From the NCBI GenBank assembly GCA_000708835.1, contig DF237075.1, positions 164,677 to 184,803 on the forward strand: a stretch of 20,127 nt of DNA. Reading direction: 5' to 3'. The position numbers and the translations under genes are program-made. Below, piece by piece: positions 11,701-20,127 of the stretch (position 1 is its first letter; every line of letters starts with the position of its first letter). The notes under the pieces are model-generated. The model was not told the DNA's origin. It was given only the letters and a program-made list of their open reading frames with translations, and searched no databases. The DNA comes from Klebsormidium nitens (lineage: Eukaryota > Streptophyta > Klebsormidiophyceae > Klebsormidiales > Klebsormidiaceae).

Positions 11701-14324
11701 AGAAGCGGAGTCCGACTCAGCGCTTCTTTCTGGGGGCTTTTTGTGGAGTCCAAGCTTTCTCTTCAATAGTAGGAACAGAGCTCGAGCCGGAGCCGTCTCA
11801 AGTTAACAAGCTAGAATGTCTCCAGACAACATTTCAGTCACCTGAAATCTTCCTGCCTCATATACTTTCGACCCTTCACGACTTCTACAAGCTCGCCCCA
11901 TGCTCTCGCTCACCGTGATCGGGGTTGACCCCTTCGCGGCGAGTATCGTGTCTCGCTCCAGACCGTTGATCAGAGTGACTTTCGGCAGAGCATCCGCCAC
12001 GTCTTTCAGAGTCGCGCCCAGCGGGCCAGGGACGTCAATCTTGAGAGACTGCAGGCTAGGCAGCCGGGCGAGAAGGGTCTCGAGCTCGGAGGCGTCTTGA
12101 GCCGATAAGGGGTTGTCGGTCAGGTCTAGGGATTGAAGAGTGGGGGCCTCCGTCTCGTTGAACAGCTGCAAAACGGAGAGTAGTGCATCAAATGATCCCT
12201 CATGTCAGGGGGCGGAGCCAGGACACAGAGCTGGAGCTACGGCAGCGAAGCTGCGCTTTCGAGGAATTCGTGGGCTAGGTCGACAGAATGAAACATGGCG
12301 TAAGGACCAAAGCAACATGGTCGACCAACCTGCAGTCGAAGGCTAACGCAGGCCAACATGGCGCAGTGGAAACTTCGCGCGAAGGAAGTCGAAGTCGAGT
12401 GGTTTGAAAAGTAAAGGAATCAAAACCCTATCCCTGCTTCCCAGGGAGTTCGCAAAGCTGATAGTCGCTTCCAAAGGACTGCATTACTATCTTCCTTCGG
12501 AGTTGGCCTCAGCGCGATCGGGCGCCATGACCATGACGTCAGCACGCACCTCGGGCTTGAGCCGCTGCAGGCCCCGCCCCGATAGGTCGAGCTCGTGCAC
12601 AGTCCACAGCGGGTGGCGCTGATGCCCACTCGCGCCATCTACGCCGGGCGCGTCGGCACCGTAGACTGACGCAAAGAGGCCGAGTGCCCAAAAAAAGTAA
12701 TGGTCTGTCGCACGGCTGCTGAAAACCTCGAGCAAGGGAAGCCGGGGTTGAAGCGTCTCCAGAACGTCAGCAGTCCTGCAATGTACGAGAAGGGGTGATG
12801 CGCGGCTTGCTGACCACAGGATGACATCAGCTTTTAATGACTTACGCATAGGATGAGACTGATGTCTATCAACAGAAATCTGGAGGAAGAACGACATTAA
12901 TCGAAGGGAAATTACTGGGAGATGGTAGCAGCCGCTTCGAGTTTTCGTGAGTGTCAAGTGGCTCACCCGCTGGCGTAGACCGGGTTGTCGTTCAGCCAGA
13001 GTGCGCGCAGCGGCAAGAGACCGCCTAGAGCCTCGAGAAGGGCTGCAGTAGTAGCAATTTTGTTGCCCCACAAACTGAGGCCTACAAGGTCCTGCGCACC
13101 AAGGAAGCAGGTCAGACACAGAACTTCACATGACGAAGATGTCGAGAGAGGCACCGGATGAATTAACCATTCAGCTGTTTACATCAGCTTGGAGTGGATG
13201 ACCTGCAAGAGCTTCTTGCATCTGAGAGACTAGACGTGAGTACCTGCTATCCTACAGCGGCATTCGGAGGAGTGAAAACAAGTACCACGATGGTCACTGG
13301 ACCCTGTAAAAGCTCTGGACATTGTCCTTAACCCCTCACAGAACCGCCGTGTATGCTAGGAGGAAGTCCATGTGCTTTTTGTCCACATTTTTGTCCCCAG
13401 ATTCTCGAGCTCACACCACAGCTTTGAAGAAGTTGGGGTAGACTGATACTGAAGGATCCTCACCGGGTACTTCTCCCCCAGTTTGAGTGCCACCAGCCCA
13501 GCATCATCCAGCCCGCATTCGTCCAGCTCCAGCCAGCGCACCGGCGCCCCTTTCTCCCTTGCCGCCTGCTCGGCAGCAGTCAGGACAGCCTCCACAGACT
13601 GGCTGGTACCGTCTGGGTCCGCTCCCTCCTCCTCCTCGGTGCCAGTGTCTGCCACACTCATGAGGGCAGCCATGCGCTCCACAAGGGTCGGCATTGCTTC
13701 CAGCTGCAACAGGAAAACATGAGAATGGTTCATTGAGTTGGTCCTGCGCAGGTTGAACAAGGAGAGCAGATTCTAGAAGATAGGGTGCAGGAGGAATGTG
13801 CAGCATAAAGTCCTTGAGTCAACAATGAAGTTGACGGGCATAGGCCTGCGATGGAAGGGTGGTGCACCAGCAGATGGTGTCATACAATGAGAAGATGCAA
13901 CAAAAGCACGCAAGGATCACTTCTCAAAAAGGAGTGCCTTTTCTTGTGCGTGGGTGATGTCGTTGTACGATTGCTAGTGGTAGACACTATCGAAAGCTGC
14001 GATCTTTGCACTGCGCTGTTACAACCGACTTGACCTTGTATGCACAAGCCCCGATCGGCGCACCTGCTTGCGCGCACCCGCCAGCCGGAATGACCAGGTG
14101 TGATCCACCAGGAACACATCACTCTCTTTGTCCAGCCTTTCTGCGCTCGCGACGAGGCGGCGCTGCACCCCCCCTTCCACCTCCACCTCCTCCACCTGGA
14201 AATGCTGCCCCCCATCAAACACATCCTGCGTCAGCTTCTGGTGCAGCACCTTGTGCAGGGACTGGGGCAACCCCGACGCCGCCAGCAGAACGCCATGGAC
14301 CTGGACAAAGTCCTCGAACTCCAT
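5748..14324 (-). CDS. TTLL12: TTLL12-type protein: SET-like region, leucine-rich repeats, tubulin-tyrosine-ligase-like domain
   Basis: This is the complete homologue of TTLL12, the divergent tubulin-tyrosine-ligase-like protein. Sixteen exons join without a phase break into 864 residues plus TAG: 14324-14064, 13703-13464, 13091-12967, 12775-12550, 12165-11914, 11510-11381, 11029-10918, 10405-10264, 9830-9656, 9119-8962, 8490-8309, 7939-7798, 7317-7243, 6837-6768, 6364-6207, 5894-5748. Residues 1-130 match the TTLL12 N-terminus (FVQVHG, FLVDHTW), with an acidic run near 110. Leucine-rich repeats occupy about 140-350. VWYVMDELGS and TRDFLKGITEDKQRS (about 411-480) match the SET-like segment. 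The ligase-like (ATP-grasp) domain spans about 525-864: WILKPWN (Lys647), QKYIE (678-682), KFDLR (691-695), YGVDVMLD (Asp803) and LLE (Glu816), followed by ITYCPD. The Asn usually found two residues after that Glu is Thr818. The length suits plant TTLL12-like proteins with repeats, and exceeds the human protein, which lacks them. The start ATG has G at -3 and +4. The protein may act on tubulin or as a pseudoenzyme. Confidence 0.93.
8545..8579. repeat. Five-unit 7-bp tandem array in a TTLL12 intron
   Basis: The units are GCGAATT, GTCAATC, GTCAATT, GTCAATT and GCGAATT, exactly in register with no gaps. The outer two units are identical and the inner three form a near-identical core. The array lies in the intron between exons 10 and 11 of the minus-strand TTLL12-like gene, 54-88 bases upstream of the exon 11 acceptor. 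Read on the gene's strand, the three inner units each contain TTGAC, which fits a branch-point consensus. Confidence 0.75.
10732..10886. repeat. Direct repeats in TTLL12 intron 7
   Basis: A 25-base sequence at 10816-10840 is repeated without mismatch at 10862-10886 (period 46), with weaker similarity extending a further 8 bases upstream of each copy. A 15-base pair, 10732-10746 and 10786-10800, shares 13 bases (period 54). All lie in the intron between exons 7 and 8. On the gene's strand the perfect repeat is a TTCCTCTTTC-type pyrimidine tract, and the nearer copy begins about 30 bases after the exon 7 donor. Confidence 0.75.
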
Positions 14325-14908
14325 GGCACCGCAGCGGGGGCAGCGTAGCTCAGCTTGTCATGTGCCGGCTGAATTAGGAAGACAAGATTTGGACAAGTGC
14401 GTCCTCGCACAGCGCAACGCGCAATGCTGTGCCCCTGAGGCTGCCAATGGAAGAATGCTGGATAGGTAATCCAAAGCTATCCGGCGCTTCACAATTTTGA
14501 TATCGAAATGATTGTGCCATTCCAGCTGAAAAGTTCCTGGTCAGATTGACACACTTCGTCAACAACGTCTCGCCGTTGACGTGAACGGCAACTTCGAAAC
14601 AGTGACTGTCGCAAGAATTGCTGGGAAAGCCAAAAACGGTCGTCAAGGTACTTCTTCGGTGTCATACGCCGAGCGTTGGAGCACAGCAGGAAGTGGCACT
14701 AGCAGGACAGGTGGTTGAGCTGCTTTTCACGTTTCACCAATTCAGAGAATAAGAGGCGCCCGAGCAAGCTAGCTCAGGAGGACGCACTACTTAGTAAAAT
14801 AGGGTATCTCCCAAAGCAAATCACAGCCCGCGGATCAATTTGTGGTGCAGGAAGATATCTGCTTGTTGGCACTGCGCAGTAATCTCATCAAGGGTTGCAG
14901 CCAGGCCA
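14325..14908. promoter_or_regulatory. Divergent promoter region between TTLL12-like and KTI12 genes
   Basis: The two start codons point away from each other across 584 bases, so both promoters and both 5' UTRs must fit here. No TATA box stands out on either strand. Open frames within the region lack an ATG start and resemble nothing known. The arrangement is seen in the sequence; co-regulation is only inferred from the head-to-head layout. Confidence 0.6.
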
Positions 14909-17344
14909 ATGGCCCTTGTCGTGATCTGCGGCCATCCTTGCAGTGGGAAGAGCACACTCGCTCGCTTTCTGGAAGAAGCCCTTAAGGTAGCAGGTGCGCA
15001 GACAGTGGTGATTCTCGGTGAAGACTCTCTCAATCTGACCAAGAGGGATGCATACAAAGGTGAGCATATTTCTTGCTTGGAAGGAGACAGCTGACGCAAT
15101 GTTGATTCTTGTGGGGCTGCGGACAAATGCAAAGCATTTTTTTCACGACCGTCTTATTGCTGGTTGGAAGAGCTGTGAATTCATCAAGCATGGCGCTGTT
15201 TTCCGTCAAAGCCAAGCAGTGAGGCATGTCTTAGTCGATCTTCAGCTGGAGGCCTCCGCTTAGCTTTATCTGAGTGGCTCATGGTTTTCATAGTTGCTTC
15301 ATAACAGTAACATCAGTAGCCAGCTCAGTCCTTAAACACACCACCATTCACATACGTGGCTGCAATGTTATGCCCTCACCCATCTGATCTCCTTGCGCAG
15401 ACAACAACGCTGAGAAGAACCTGCGTGGTGTTCTGCGGTCAACAATTGACAGAATGGTTTCCAGGGACAAGGTGGTAATTGCGGACTCGCTCAACAATAT
15501 CAAGGTGAGAGCCAAGAAATCCAGATCACTTTTGGTCCATATACCTTCATCTATGCCCATTCTGGTGCTATAGATGCTGGTCTTCTGATGAGGGTCAAGG
15601 CGTGTCTGTAAGAAATCCGTGCAATTGACACGCAGGCAGGAAAGCAGGGAAAGAGTCGTCCAGATCCTCAGATCTTATTTCAATCTGGAGCAGGGGTACC
15701 GCTACGAGCTGTGGTGCATTGCGCGTGCTGAGGGGACGCGCTACTGCATGGTGCACTGCGATGTACCCCAAGAGACAGCCCATGAGTGGAATGCTGGACG
15801 GGAGCCCACTGCTGCATACCCTCCCGAGATGTGAGTAGAAGATGCTGCAGTCAGCCATCGTCTTCGTTATGGTCTGAGAACATGCACGAATTTCTGAAAC
15901 TCAGAGCTGCAAGCAGATCAGCCTGTTCATTGATGGTTCACAGTGTGCCTCCGAATAGGGGATGAGTTCAAGAAAGTTTTCTTGTTCAAGAGGAGAGTCA
16001 ACTTCACGATCCAGTCGGTTGTATGTGCCAGAAATCAATCCAGATGGGGGCTGAAAGAAGAGCGAGTCTAGACTGGACGAGTTGTCAGGTTCGCAGGTGA
16101 TTAACTCATTTGTAAATGTTCTGTCCCTTTCTGCAGTATGGACGATCTACTTCGGCGCTTTGAGAGGCCAGACGGACGCAACCGCTGGGACTCGCCACTC
16201 TTTACCCTCTACCCGGACCGAGGTGAGGGCCTTCATTGATCAATTCTGACTCGGCCTTTGATTTGAAGTCCAGCGATGTAGAAACGCGACATGTTCGATC
16301 TACCAGGAGAAGCTAAGGATCTCACTTCAGAGGCCGGTTCTCTGCTGTCCAACGATCTTGGAAACAGACAGAGAACGCAACAGTTCATATTTGCTACATG
16401 AGACCTGGTAGTCGAACGGCACCAGTGCAACCATCCATCTGTTGAGTCGGTGGGACTGTGATGTTTGAGGTCTTCAACTGCAAGGGCAAGCCTTGCACAA
16501 CCGGCGCCTTTTCGTAAGGCCCTGAGCTCCTGATTCCCCCGTGCAGACGAGCTCAGTCCGTCCTCGCCAGGCATACTCGAGATCGTGGAAGCGATGGTGG
16601 GCGAACAGAAGACTGCAACGGGACGGGTCTCAAAAACACTGAAACCAACGATCGCCACACAAAACGCATGTCTTTCAAACACCATCTCGTTTGCATTGCG
16701 TTGCCTTGCTTGAGGTCATCGTGGATATTTCAAAGAAACTTTCTGATCGTGTTGGGGTATATTAGAGTATGGCTCCTGGAGATGGTCCTTATCCTTTTCA
16801 CCCTGTCCTTCGGCCAGTCCTTTCCATTTCACCCTACCCTTCGGCCATTCTGGATGGTCCTGGCGACGCACGATCCGATCGTGAGCTAAAAGTGAAACAG
16901 CCTCTGTAAGTCTTGGTAGCCCCTCTGCTTCGTATTGGACTGCCGAGGAGACCGAACAGCCGATACTGTATTCACTTGCTTTGACTAGATGCCAAACTTG
17001 GAGGTCGAGCCCCGTGGTTCGAAAACTTCTGAAGACTTCCTCTCTCGCAGGCGCGCATGTCCGACACCAACCTGTTGTACGAGCTGGACCGGGCGACACA
17101 AGAGATCTTGAGCGCTCTTGTAGAAGCTCAAGCAAACGGACCTTCGGGATCCATGACTGTAGGAGAAGGGCTGCCCCCGGTCCATGTAGAGAGGCTGATC
17201 AATCTTCCAGAGTTAAGGCGGTACAAAAGGACGTTCATCAAGCTAGCGTCACAAAATATGGGCGCCGCCCCGCATGATACGCTCACTGCCAAGAGGATGT
17301 TCGTTGACTACATAAATCGAGAAATTGCTTCATCACGGACGTGA
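14909..17344 (+). CDS. KTI12: KTI12, Elongator-associated P-loop protein
   Basis: This is a complete KTI12 homologue, a P-loop protein that works with the Elongator complex in wobble-uridine (U34) modification of tRNA; the Arabidopsis counterpart is DRL1/ELO4. Six exons, 14909-15059, 15401-15504, 15694-15830, 16137-16222, 16547-16665 and 17051-17344, join in phase to 296 residues plus TGA, close to the usual family length. The P-loop is GHPCSGKST at residues 8-16 (Lys14). Other family signatures are AEKNLRG (54-60), DSLNNIKGYRYELWCIARA (79-97), RRFERPDGRNRWDSPLF (137-153), LYELDRATQEI (208-218) and LPELRRYKRTF near the C-terminus. The first in-frame ATG is 14909. Introns 1-4 are GT-AG. The fifth keeps the frame only if its donor is GC (AAC then GCATGT), because no phase-0 GT donor exists before the frame closes. 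The gene is divergent from the TTLL12-like gene. Confidence 0.95.
16666..17050 (+). other. KTI12 intron 5, apparent GC-AG intron
   Basis: The 385-base intron starts GCATGT and ends TCGCAG. The exons on either side read TIATQN and ARMSDTN, which join at the point expected from plant KTI12 proteins. The only nearby GT (16669) leaves the wrong phase, and later GTs before the in-frame stop are also out of phase. A 21-base direct repeat lies inside the intron at 16796-16847. Confidence 0.7.
16796..16847. repeat. 21-bp direct repeat in KTI12 intron 5
   Basis: The copies are 16796-16816 and 16827-16847 (period 31), identical except for two adjacent bases, GT versus AC, in the middle. The pair is flanked by another direct repeat, GATGGTCC, at 16781-16788 and 16853-16860. 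It is intronic and pyrimidine-rich on the coding strand. Confidence 0.7.
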
Positions 17345-18830
17345 CCTCATTGTTCTGGAACGCGTCTTAATTTTGCAGCCGTCTACGTTGTTCAGTGCAG
17401 CTTACCGGCAGGCTGCTGAGCGCAGGCACATGTGCTATCAAGCAGAGAGCACTGCTCAACAATCATGCATGACCCTAGTTATTACAAACAACCATATATC
17501 ATGGCGTATACAGGTGCATGGCCATGCGCATGTGTCGAGTCGAGCGTGTAATCGATCTGTGAAGAGGCCACCACGGCGCTCCTATCGGGCATGCATGCTG
17601 ACTGACTGATTCCTGCAAGCGAAAAATGGATCCACTTCCGCCACGGCCTAGACCGTCTCCACGTCCGTTGAGTCCTGTTCATATGCACACACTGGATGTG
17701 CTGGCGTGGAGAGAATGGCGATGAATACTCAACCGGGGGATCCCGTCACTGTCGAAAGGCGGCTATCTAGAAGTAACCGTCCCCGGCCAGCCTGGCCTTA
17801 TACAATGACTAATTTCTTCTGACTTTCCAGTCACCATGTACTATCGAGTGAACAATTTGCATTGCAATTTAGTACACAATTACTTGTCTCCTTTGCGCAA
17901 TATGCCGCGGCCAATGATGCAACGAGTTTCCGATCATGAACTGTAGCCTTGATATCGGGAAAATTCCCTTTTCAGTACCGACGGTACTTGGAGATTTGGG
18001 CAAGCAGAATGTGCGGAATGCGGCCATGTCTTACATCATGCCATGCATTACAAACTTGACAGTTCTGCGCACGACCTAGCTGTTTGATGCGGGGACTCAC
18101 AACACCGACCTAGCTGTTTGATGCGGAGACGCCCCGACTCCCAAGCATCAGTCCTTTCAGCGAAGCGTATTGAGTTTTGCTTTACGAGTTAGCCGCCCAG
18201 AATCGAAGAGTTGCTGGGCGTGCAACGTCTTCCGCTGATTCTTGAAGTCCGAAGCGAGTCTGCTCGTGAAGCCAGACTACCTGACAGTTGTACGTATACT
18301 TACTTCTGAGAAGCTCAGTAAGTCAGACGCGGATCAAGTGCTGAGGCGACTCTCGCTGTAGAGTGTAGCAGTCTGTGGATGGGTATGCATAACCTAGCCA
18401 TCCCCGTAAGAGTCGAAGGCCGGGCTCGTTTATCGACGCCCCTTTGAAGTAGCCAGCTTGCATCATGAAGCGCCTGCAGAACATCAGGACTCACCCCCCG
18501 AACTTGGGAACACAGTACCAGGCTTACAGGCCATGCTTCGACATGCTTATGAAGACGTGGTTGCATACAGTCGAGTCTCGTAACACTCGGCATTTTTTAG
18601 ATTGGAGGCGAATGCTTGGAATTGAGAAGTGAAACGTCCAGGGTGCATCAGCATTATTGGACATTTTCAAGATTTGGGACGATCTGCAGAACCTTCTTGT
18701 TAGAATATCAAAACCCTCGAGCGTTTCTCCCACTAGCCCACTTCTGAATGATCAAAAGATTGGGAAGTGACCTCAATTGGTCCTTTTCTTAAACCTTTCA
18801 ATATCCATCTTTCAGACGCGGAGGTTTTCA
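17345..18830. other. Region without a recognised gene, downstream of KTI12
   Basis: The left part should hold the KTI12 3' UTR; a TGTAA word at 17547-17551, about 200 bases past the stop, is a possible but weak polyadenylation signal of the green-algal type. Short open frames occur on both strands without recognisable motifs. A 25-bp direct repeat lies at 18072-18130. CTTTCAG at 18809-18815 looks like a splice acceptor leading into the possible gene to the right, so an upstream exon could exist here, but I could not identify it. Confidence 0.45.
18072..18130. repeat. 25-bp direct repeat, period 34
   Basis: Copies lie at 18072-18096 and 18106-18130, beginning CGACCTAGCTGTTTGATGCG, with one mismatch near the 3' end. 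The 9 bases between them are CA-rich. They lie in non-coding DNA between the KTI12 gene and the possible gene at 18831. Function is unknown. Confidence 0.75.
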
Positions 18831-19176
18831 ATGATTGACGTCTCTTACGTTTTGGGCTTCGGCCAAGATGAACAGGAGAGCCCAGCTGTCACCTTGACCG
18901 GAATATTGGTTGAAATTGATCTTTTTCTAACCTGCAACCGTAATTACGATCGACTTGCAGATGCGCAGAATCTCTATGTTTTTCAATTCCAGGTGAGATC
19001 ATAAGACGTTGTTTCGTCTCTTGTTGCAGGATGGGTCCAAGACACTGTGGATTGCGACCAGCAGATTCAAAAGCACTCGGATGCATCCGATACTGGTTGG
19101 CTCTCACCATGAACTTCTCGTCGTTTTTGAGCCCTTACTTTCTCCAGTCCTGCCTGCGTGCTTTCGCCTGCACTAG
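18831..19176 (+). CDS. Possible two-exon gene of unknown function
   Basis: I do not recognise this protein. An open frame from ATG 18831 to 18992 (54 residues) ends at CCAG followed by GTGAGA. An acceptor TTGTTGCAG ends at 19029, and the frame then runs 48 more residues from 19030 to a TAG at 19174-19176. Joined, the product is 102 residues with alternating hydrophobic stretches (VTLTGILVEIDLF, NLYVFQFQDGSKTLWIA, HELLVVFEP) that look like beta strands, perhaps a small beta-barrel. The reading across the junction is smooth. The difficulty is the intron, only 37 bases, against 189 or more elsewhere in the window. It contains TAA and shifts frame if retained. The start may lie in an upstream exon, since CTTTCAG precedes the ATG by 15 bases. 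Further splicing to the open frame at 19359 is possible. It could also be a decayed gene. Confidence 0.35.
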
Positions 19177-19358
19177 AGAAGATCTCAGGTTGACTCAGAA
19201 TTTAGGCCGAGAATCATCTGGCAGAGTTGAAACCTAGCGATCAAGGCAGTCAAGCTTAACTGTTTAAGCAAGAGGAGCTGGCACAATCGATTTGTTTGAC
19301 GTCGATTGTTCATCGAGCAGGAGATGCCACCAAAAGCAATTAGGAACAACGTTTGCAG

Positions 19359-19835
19359 GATGTGCATACTGACCAGCTGCCAGTTCTTCTGCGCAAGTTT
19401 CGCTTCTCCTTCTCGACTACGCCGCTATCTTCATCCAAGGCACTGATAGAGAAGCCGGCTGCCAAACCACCTAGGCCCCGTCCCCAACTAGCAGCAATTT
19501 GTGAGAACCCCGCTTCAAGACTTTGTCCCAGTCTGTTCAAACCAACCGAGGCAAAGGAGCTTGACGCTCCCACCGAATCGCGCCTGAGAAGTAAAAAGAC
19601 CTCTATGAGCACTGCTGTTTGCAAGAAAGTTGACCCCCCTGCCACATCGTGTCCCGGTAGACTCGGTAGAGTTGGAGAAAACCTCCGGCCACACACACAA
19701 GTTGTAAGCTGGCTAAGACGAAGGGCTTCTTACTCCGGCGTTTGCGCTCACGCTCATAATCCAAACTTGCTGCCAGCAAATGTTTGCCGCAAGTCGCTTT
19801 TTGCTCCTCTTTCAGAGTCATCTTTTCAAGATTAG
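19359..19835 (+). CDS. Possible downstream exon, Pro/Ser/Lys/Arg-rich
   Basis: The frame opens right after GTTTGCAG, a good match to the acceptors of the firm genes, and runs 158 codons to TAG at 19833-19835. The residues are rich in Pro, Ser, Arg and Lys (for example KPAAKPPRPRP), typical of a disordered region, with no domain I recognise. It has no ATG near its start, so it would have to be an internal or last exon, perhaps of the possible gene beginning at 18831. I found no clean phase-0 donor joining the two. A long open frame on the opposite strand (19696-19340) shows that chance openness is possible here. Confidence 0.25.
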   Translation, partial: DVHTDQLPVLLRKFRFSFSTTPLSSSKALIEKPAAKPPRPRPQLAAICENPASRLCPSLFKPTEAKELDAPTESRLRSKKTSMSTAVCKKVDPPATSCPGRLGRVGENLRPHTQVVSWLRRRASYSGVCAHAHNPNLLPANVCRKSLFAPLSESSFQD

Positions 19836-20127
19836 TATATGCTCGCTGAACACCAGTATTCTCAAACACCTTCGGGACATCAGCAGTTGTGCACTTCATT
19901 GAAACGACATTGATTCAGTACCGAATCAACAAAAAATAATATTAACACTGGGTCTAATGTCTGATCAACACCGATAATAAATCAACAGCTGATCGACTGC
20001 GGAACTCTAGTTGAAATCAAATCGACGTCCTTTCAACTCTTGAATCAATACATATAGGATGCTTCGATTCAACGTCCAGCATACACAACACGTTTGCTGA
20101 TTCGACGTAACGCTCATGATGATATAA
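19836..20127. other. AT-rich end of window with GATTC/GAATC cluster
   Basis: No gene is seen. The pentamer GATTC or its complement occurs at 19912, 19923, 20042, 20066 and 20099, often extended as TTGATTC, GAATCAA or GATTCAA. Many further ATCAA words surround them. This may be the 3' flank of the possible gene to the left or an AT-rich repeat that continues beyond the window. Confidence 0.4.

Noticed and set aside
12487-13119. 210-codon minus-strand open frame
   Set aside because: It contains TTLL12 exon 4 plus read-through into neighbouring introns and an out-of-frame pass through exon 3. Splicing at 12775 and 12550 restores the family sequence and phase.
14374-14646. 90-codon minus-strand open frame in the divergent promoter region
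   Set aside because: It starts with TTG, resembles no family, and lies where both 5' UTRs must be.
17028-17038. GGTTCGAAAAC resembling a tRNA B box
   Set aside because: It lies in the pyrimidine-rich end of KTI12 intron 5 and has no A box or cloverleaf upstream.

Overview
This window is nuclear DNA from a eukaryote, most likely a green-lineage alga (probably a streptophyte). Genes are split into many exons by introns of about 190-610 bases, splice sites are GTG-rich at the donor and almost always GCAG at the acceptor, and both recognisable housekeeping proteins resemble their plant homologues most. The lineage call is inference from recalled protein families, since no search could be run. 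I see no bacterial operon, phage, CRISPR array, rRNA, tRNA or intact transposon.

Layout, left to right. Bases 1-1421 hold no supported gene, but have several short GC-rich repeats and hairpins. A four-exon gene on the minus strand (4367 to 1422) encodes a membrane-anchored glycosyltransferase of the CAP10/GT90 (POGLUT-like) family. Bases 4368-5747 are intergenic. From 14324 down to 5748, minus strand, lies a complete 16-exon gene for an 864-residue TTLL12-type protein: a SET-like N-terminal region, a leucine-rich-repeat insert and a C-terminal tubulin-tyrosine-ligase-like domain. I reconstructed all 16 exons with consistent phase. Divergent from it, across a 584-base shared promoter region, is a complete six-exon KTI12 gene (14909-17344, plus strand; 296 residues), an Elongator-associated P-loop protein needed for tRNA wobble-uridine modification. 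Its fifth intron appears to be a GC-AG intron. Bases 17345-18830 hold no clear gene. From 18831 to about 19835 there is a possible unrecognised plus-strand gene with a candidate intron of only 37 bases. The last 290 bases are AT-rich with a cluster of GATTC/GAATC motifs.

The three firm genes act in separate processes: glycosylation in the secretory pathway, tubulin or cytoskeleton-linked function, and tRNA modification. Only the TTLL12/KTI12 pair is arranged so that shared regulation is plausible. The points most worth checking are the replaced metal-binding Asn in the TTLL12-like protein, the GC-AG intron of KTI12, the unknown gene at the right end, and a five-unit 7-base tandem array carrying branch-point-like motifs within one TTLL12 intron. 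I did not find a convincing new multi-gene system.
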